In this document: one piece after another, positions 60,646-64,000 of the stretch | How positions within the stretch are numbered: position 1 is the first letter of the stretch | How the letters are laid out: each line of letters starts with the position of its first letter | Program-made: the position numbers and the translations under genes | NCBI GenBank assembly: GCA_026260175.1 | Contig: JAKCWW010000248.1 | Coordinates: forward strand, 63,284 to 127,283 | DNA length: 64,000 nucleotides | Direction of reading: 5' to 3' | Origin: Reticulitermes lucifugus | Taxonomy: Eukaryota; Arthropoda; Insecta; Blattodea; Rhinotermitidae | The notes under the pieces: model-generated | Databases searched by the model: none | What the model was told of the DNA's origin: nothing | Seen by the model: the letters and a program-made list of their open reading frames with translations, nothing else

Positions 60646-63409
60646 ATGAATTATTACTTCGTTCTAATCGGGTTAATAGAGTTGATTCAGTTTTGTAGCT
60701 GTGAAGTGAAAACTTTTAAAAGACAAAAGGTACTCTCTAGAAAGAAGAGATACCTGTCTTTCCCTGAAGGAAGCTCTATTGTGGTAAGTAACTTATCAGG
60801 TCAAATTTCGTATGTTACTAGTAGAATGACATGATAACATTTTGAAAGAGGACTCAGAAAAACGTCTTTTGACACTAAGCTTTAATCTAAAGAATGTTTT
60901 AAGTTGGGCACTCCATTCATACGCATATAAAATGCCTATTTAATTCACACGCACTTTACAATCAAATACAAGAGAAAAAAGGTAATGTTGTTCCGTAACG
61001 TGCCAAGCAGGCACTGAGGGTTGGTACAGTCACGTGTACTCAACCTTGACGCTAGAAGGGGGTGGGTGGTCAACGCCAAGCCCTTGCGAATTTACCCCCA
61101 GGAAAGAGACCCGGGACCCATTTTACAGGAAGCCGGGTGGGCCTCGGGGCCGGTCTGGATGGGTCTGGAAAGTCTCGCCCCCACGGGGTTCAAGCCCCGG
61201 ACAGTCCATCTTGTAGCGAGTTTCTATACCGACTACGCTACGCGGGCCGCTAATACAGACAAAAACAGCCGAAATATTAAGTAACTATGACAGTATGTGG
61301 GCACAGACAGTCCAGACATTTATTCTTGCACATTGTAAGGTGCCGATCCCAGTGGCCGTGCGGTCTGAGGCGTAGGTCTGCCGCAGCTCGCTTGCTGGGA
61401 TTGCGGTTTCGAATCCCGCCGAGAGTATGCATGTGTATGCGTCACTGAGTGTGGTCAGGTGCAACACTAACCCTCTACACCTATAAGGATTAAGATAAAG
61501 AGGTCCAAGAGAAAACATTGTACGATTATCAGATTGTGAGAAAATGGAATGAACACCCCGGTTTTGATTAAATTTTTAATTTACACGAACACATTGCTTA
61601 TTCTTTCTAAAAGTTAATCAACGTATTGTAGAATATGTGTAGAGGGAACTGAGAGCAGCATCGCGAAATGTGTTATGCATGTATAGCACAGAGATTTCTG
61701 ACATTGAAATAATCCGAGTGATTCTATCATAGAATGAACTTTCTCGCCGATCATTCGGTTAGTGCTTGTAACAACGCAAGAATCTCTGTCCTTCCCACTC
61801 GACACAGTGCATCTTCTGCTGCATTACTCGAAATACTGAACTGAAAACTGTACTTTGAAAGTCCTTTCAAACTGGGATACCAATGTTGTGATTTTCGTGG
61901 GTGTCCTACGTGTAAAGTCTTGCGATGGAATTTCCACTTACAGAAATAATAAAGTGTAAAGTGTGGCATGAGTGATGACTATTTCAATATTCGCAATTCC
62001 TGTTTGCTTGCTATGGTCACTGGATGTTACAGCTAAATCTCTCCTTCGCTAACTCGTATATTTGGGACTACAGCCCTATGCCACGTCCGTCCTGGAACTC
62101 CCTGTGCGAAGCCGATATAGGTTTCAAGCTCCCTAACAACTCCCGGCTGTTATACGGGAAAAAGCCCGGCAAAAGGAGGAGGAGTTCTTCAGACGTCTAC
62201 CGCCTGCACAGGAGCGAGCGACTGGAGCTCTTCCGTAATATAGAGGGCTTTCTTGATGCGTAAGTGGCCACTGCAGTGTGCTTGAATTTTTCAGCACGTC
62301 TTAGTTTTGCGTTTTTGGGCCAGAAAATGTCGAGACAGCTATTTATTTATTTGCTTATTCATCTTTTTTTATTTGTAGGCTATTAAATCTCATTGCATGG
62401 AAAGCAGAAGTCGCAGGTACCTATGCAGGCATGGAAAGATGGAATAGGAGAAATTATAATTTATCTTCAGCTACTCGTACTTTTTACTCTACTCTTTATA
62501 GATTAGGCTAAAGTGTATAATATATTGTTATACATTATTATATATTAATATATTTTCAAATTTTTGTATTACAACGCTTCACAGTTCTTGAAATTTTCAC
62601 ACCAGGTACTCGCTTTCTAATAATTAGGACTGCGATAGATAATATTGTTACAAGGCTACAGCAAACTAATATAAAACAGTGCCCTGAATATGAAATTGGA
62701 ATTTATTACATGACTTTGTACACTATATCACCATTAACTTATTATAATTTACATTGATGGCTCTGTTTAGCACAGATAACATCGCCCGATTTAATAACTC
62801 TTGGCGTTGAAGAAGTTTATATTGTATTAACTGAGAACAACAAAGGGCAAACCGTTATCGATCTCGAAGTGAAATTTTCACCAGCAGTGAAGATCGCAAT
62901 TAAGTATTCTAGTTATTCTAACCTACTGACAAAAAGAAGTTTCATAATTGAGAAGCTTTTATTTTACGCGCTGTTCAGAAATTCTCTATATTTTGTGTAA
63001 CTCGAAAAACCCACCCTGTAGACCCCCTCCTGTGTCAATCGGATTCATTACAGACTACTCGCACAAGAGTTCTTTAATATCCAGATTGATTTTATCATCC
63101 CCTTAGGTTTTCCAACTAAGAGAACTCTGTGATCCACAGACACACGCTGGCTTCCCAAAAAGAGCGCTTTAGGTTTTCCTTTTATGTTAGAACACCTAAA
63201 ATTGTATTTAATTTCCAGATTACACTGCTTTCTTGCAGTATATTACGACAAAATTAAGACTCAATACATATTATGTTCAATGATGTCATGCTTTTTGCAA
63301 GGTACGGCGTTGACGGTCGTCCATGCGTCCTCCGGGTGCTATGCGAAGCTAAGGAACGTCTGAAACCCGGGAAGTCGCTTGCTGAAGATATCCTACATGT
63401 TGTGTTTAC
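60646..63409 (+). CDS. Gene H: DM4/DM12-family secreted protein, 3' end outside window
   Basis: Coding exons seen are 60646-60783, 62033-62259 and 63302-63409, phases 0/2/2. The fourth exon, with the expected C-x6-C pair and stop, lies beyond base 64000 or in a later intron-exon boundary not visible here. [20 protein letters not shown] is the signal region. Exon 1 ends [18 protein letters not shown] cctctccacag-like acceptor sits about 30 nt upstream of the ATG. Exon 2 has [17 protein letters not shown], an extra cysteine in LCEADIGF, the sequon [12 protein letters not shown], a very basic insert ([11 protein letters not shown]) and [19 protein letters not shown]. Exon 3 has [20 protein letters not shown] (C-x5-C) and ends LHVVFT. 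The acceptor before exon 3 is ttttgcaag, with A instead of pyrimidine at -3, slightly unusual but in frame. Identical exon lengths to F and G support a recent common origin. Confidence 0.9.
61043..61250 (-). mobile_element. SINE (family 1), minus strand, gene H intron 1
   Basis: The minus strand gives 'gcggcccgcgtagcgtagtc' (box A side) and 'ccggggcttgaaccccgtgg' (box B side). The body is GC-rich and it ends with the reverse of 'ccttgacgctagaagggggt'. Confidence 0.75.
61342..61515 (+). mobile_element. tRNA-like SINE (family 2), gene H intron 1
   Basis: It starts gccgatcccagtggccgtgc (box A) and has 'gcggtttcgaatcccgccg' (box B). It is nearly the same as the copy at 63898. Confidence 0.8.
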
Positions 63410-63497
63410 GTAAGTATCTCTACACTGGAACTTCGGACTGTCTCAGGTACTGAAGAATGGGACATTTTAAAGTGGGTTATTTATGCAGGCTGTCAAT

Positions 63498-63720
63498 TCG
63501 TAATATGGTATAGAATAGGTGATGGATGAAGGAATGTATGTAGAACATTGGTGGAATGATAATGACAGGGAGATGACCGACGTACTCGAAAAAAATCAAA
63601 TTCCACCGCAATTTTATCTATTCTAAATCCCAAAAGGACTGGACTGGGATCGACACGGGTCATCCGCAATGAGAGGCTGGAGACTAACCGCCTGAACCAT
63701 GAAACGGCCTGAGAGTGCGA
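63498..63720 (-). mobile_element. SINE (family 4), minus strand, gene H intron 3
   Basis: The minus strand has 'cgtttcatggttcaggcggt' and 'cgtgtcgatcccagtcc', with the tail 'ttccaccaatgttc ... cttcatccatcacc', as in the copy at 53814. Confidence 0.65.
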
Positions 63721-63897
63721 ATAACGACACATAAAACAGTGATCAGTCTACGTAATTAATGACATGGCAAAGAGATTTGTTATTACTTACTGTTATTAAA
63801 GCTGCAGGACTAAAGAAAGTAAATTTCGTTTTAAAAAGTGTGTCAGTGCCTGTGATATTTCATAACAAGCATAAATTGGCTACGTAATGTAATTGAA

Positions 63898-64000
63898 GCC
63901 GATCCCAGTGGCCGCGCGGTCTAAGGCGTGGATCTATGGCCGCTCACTTACTGGGATTGTGGGTTCGAATCCCGCCTAGGGCATGGATGTCTGTCTCTTG
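63898..64000 (+). mobile_element. tRNA-like SINE (family 2), cut by window end
   Basis: It starts gccgatcccagtggccgcgc and has 'gtgggttcgaatcccgcct', closely matching the copy at 61342. Confidence 0.8.

Larger units (their letters stand above)
63410..64000. other. Gene H intron 3 up to window edge
   Basis: No exon seen. It holds two SINEs of opposite orientation and ends inside the second. Exon 4 of gene H must lie further right. Confidence 0.6.

Noticed and set aside
61342-61430. Possible functional tRNA gene (box A and box B present)
   Set aside because: Cloverleaf arms do not close and a near copy at 63898 shows it is a tRNA-derived SINE.

Overview
The window looks like nuclear DNA from an insect. 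Coding exons are short and separated by AT-rich introns of about 0.8 to 3.2 kb with GT...AG borders. Intergenic DNA is full of tRNA-like SINEs, small inverted-repeat elements and microsatellites. The long introns and repeat load would suit a large-genome insect such as a cockroach, termite or stick insect, but that placement is inference. No bacterial-type operon, rRNA, functional tRNA or CRISPR array was seen.

The main content is a head-to-tail array of eight paralogous genes, all on the + strand (called A to H here), about 6-8 kb apart. They are at 3629-10358 (A), 12598-17094 (B), 20933-24780 (C), 27343-31590 (D), 34903-41591 (E), 44696-49410 (F), 53177-57155 (G) and 60646 to beyond 63409 (H, last exon outside the window). 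Each has four coding exons with intron phases 0, 2, 2. Exon 1 encodes a signal peptide, a basic tetrapeptide-like site and a Y-L-x-F-P-x-G-S motif. Exon 2 is divergent and ends in an H-R-R-x-R-x-x-L/F-Y/F-type basic motif. Exon 3 is 108 nt (111 nt in C) and carries C-x5-C in a 'C-L-R-x-L-C-E-A' setting. Exon 4 carries C-x6-C just before the stop. This is the architecture of the arthropod DM4/DM12 family (Pfam DM4_12), secreted proteins of unknown function. Predicted precursors are 176 (A), 176 (B), 195 (C), 195 (D), 197 (E), 198 (F) and 199 (G) residues. By exon lengths and motifs the array splits into F/G/H (closest), E next to them, the C/D pair, and the divergent A and B.

Everything between and inside the genes appears non-coding or mobile. 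Examples are a 13-copy 45-bp minisatellite in gene A intron 3, a Tc1/mariner/pogo-like MITE in gene B intron 1, a SINE with a 14-bp target-site duplication in gene D intron 1, and an antisense MADF-domain exon in the same intron. There are several near-perfect palindromic elements. There are also several short motifs resembling hammerhead ribozymes of Penelope-like retroelements, including a convincing fold at 57314-57357 and a head-to-head pair at 22602-22725. A 90-base run of N (35240-35329) lies inside a SINE in gene E intron 1.

The most notable signals are the tandem DM4/DM12 expansion with its shared proprotein-convertase-like site and invariant cysteine spacing, and the recurring hammerhead-like repeats. 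All gene models come from hand translation and splice-site reading; expression and homology were not tested.
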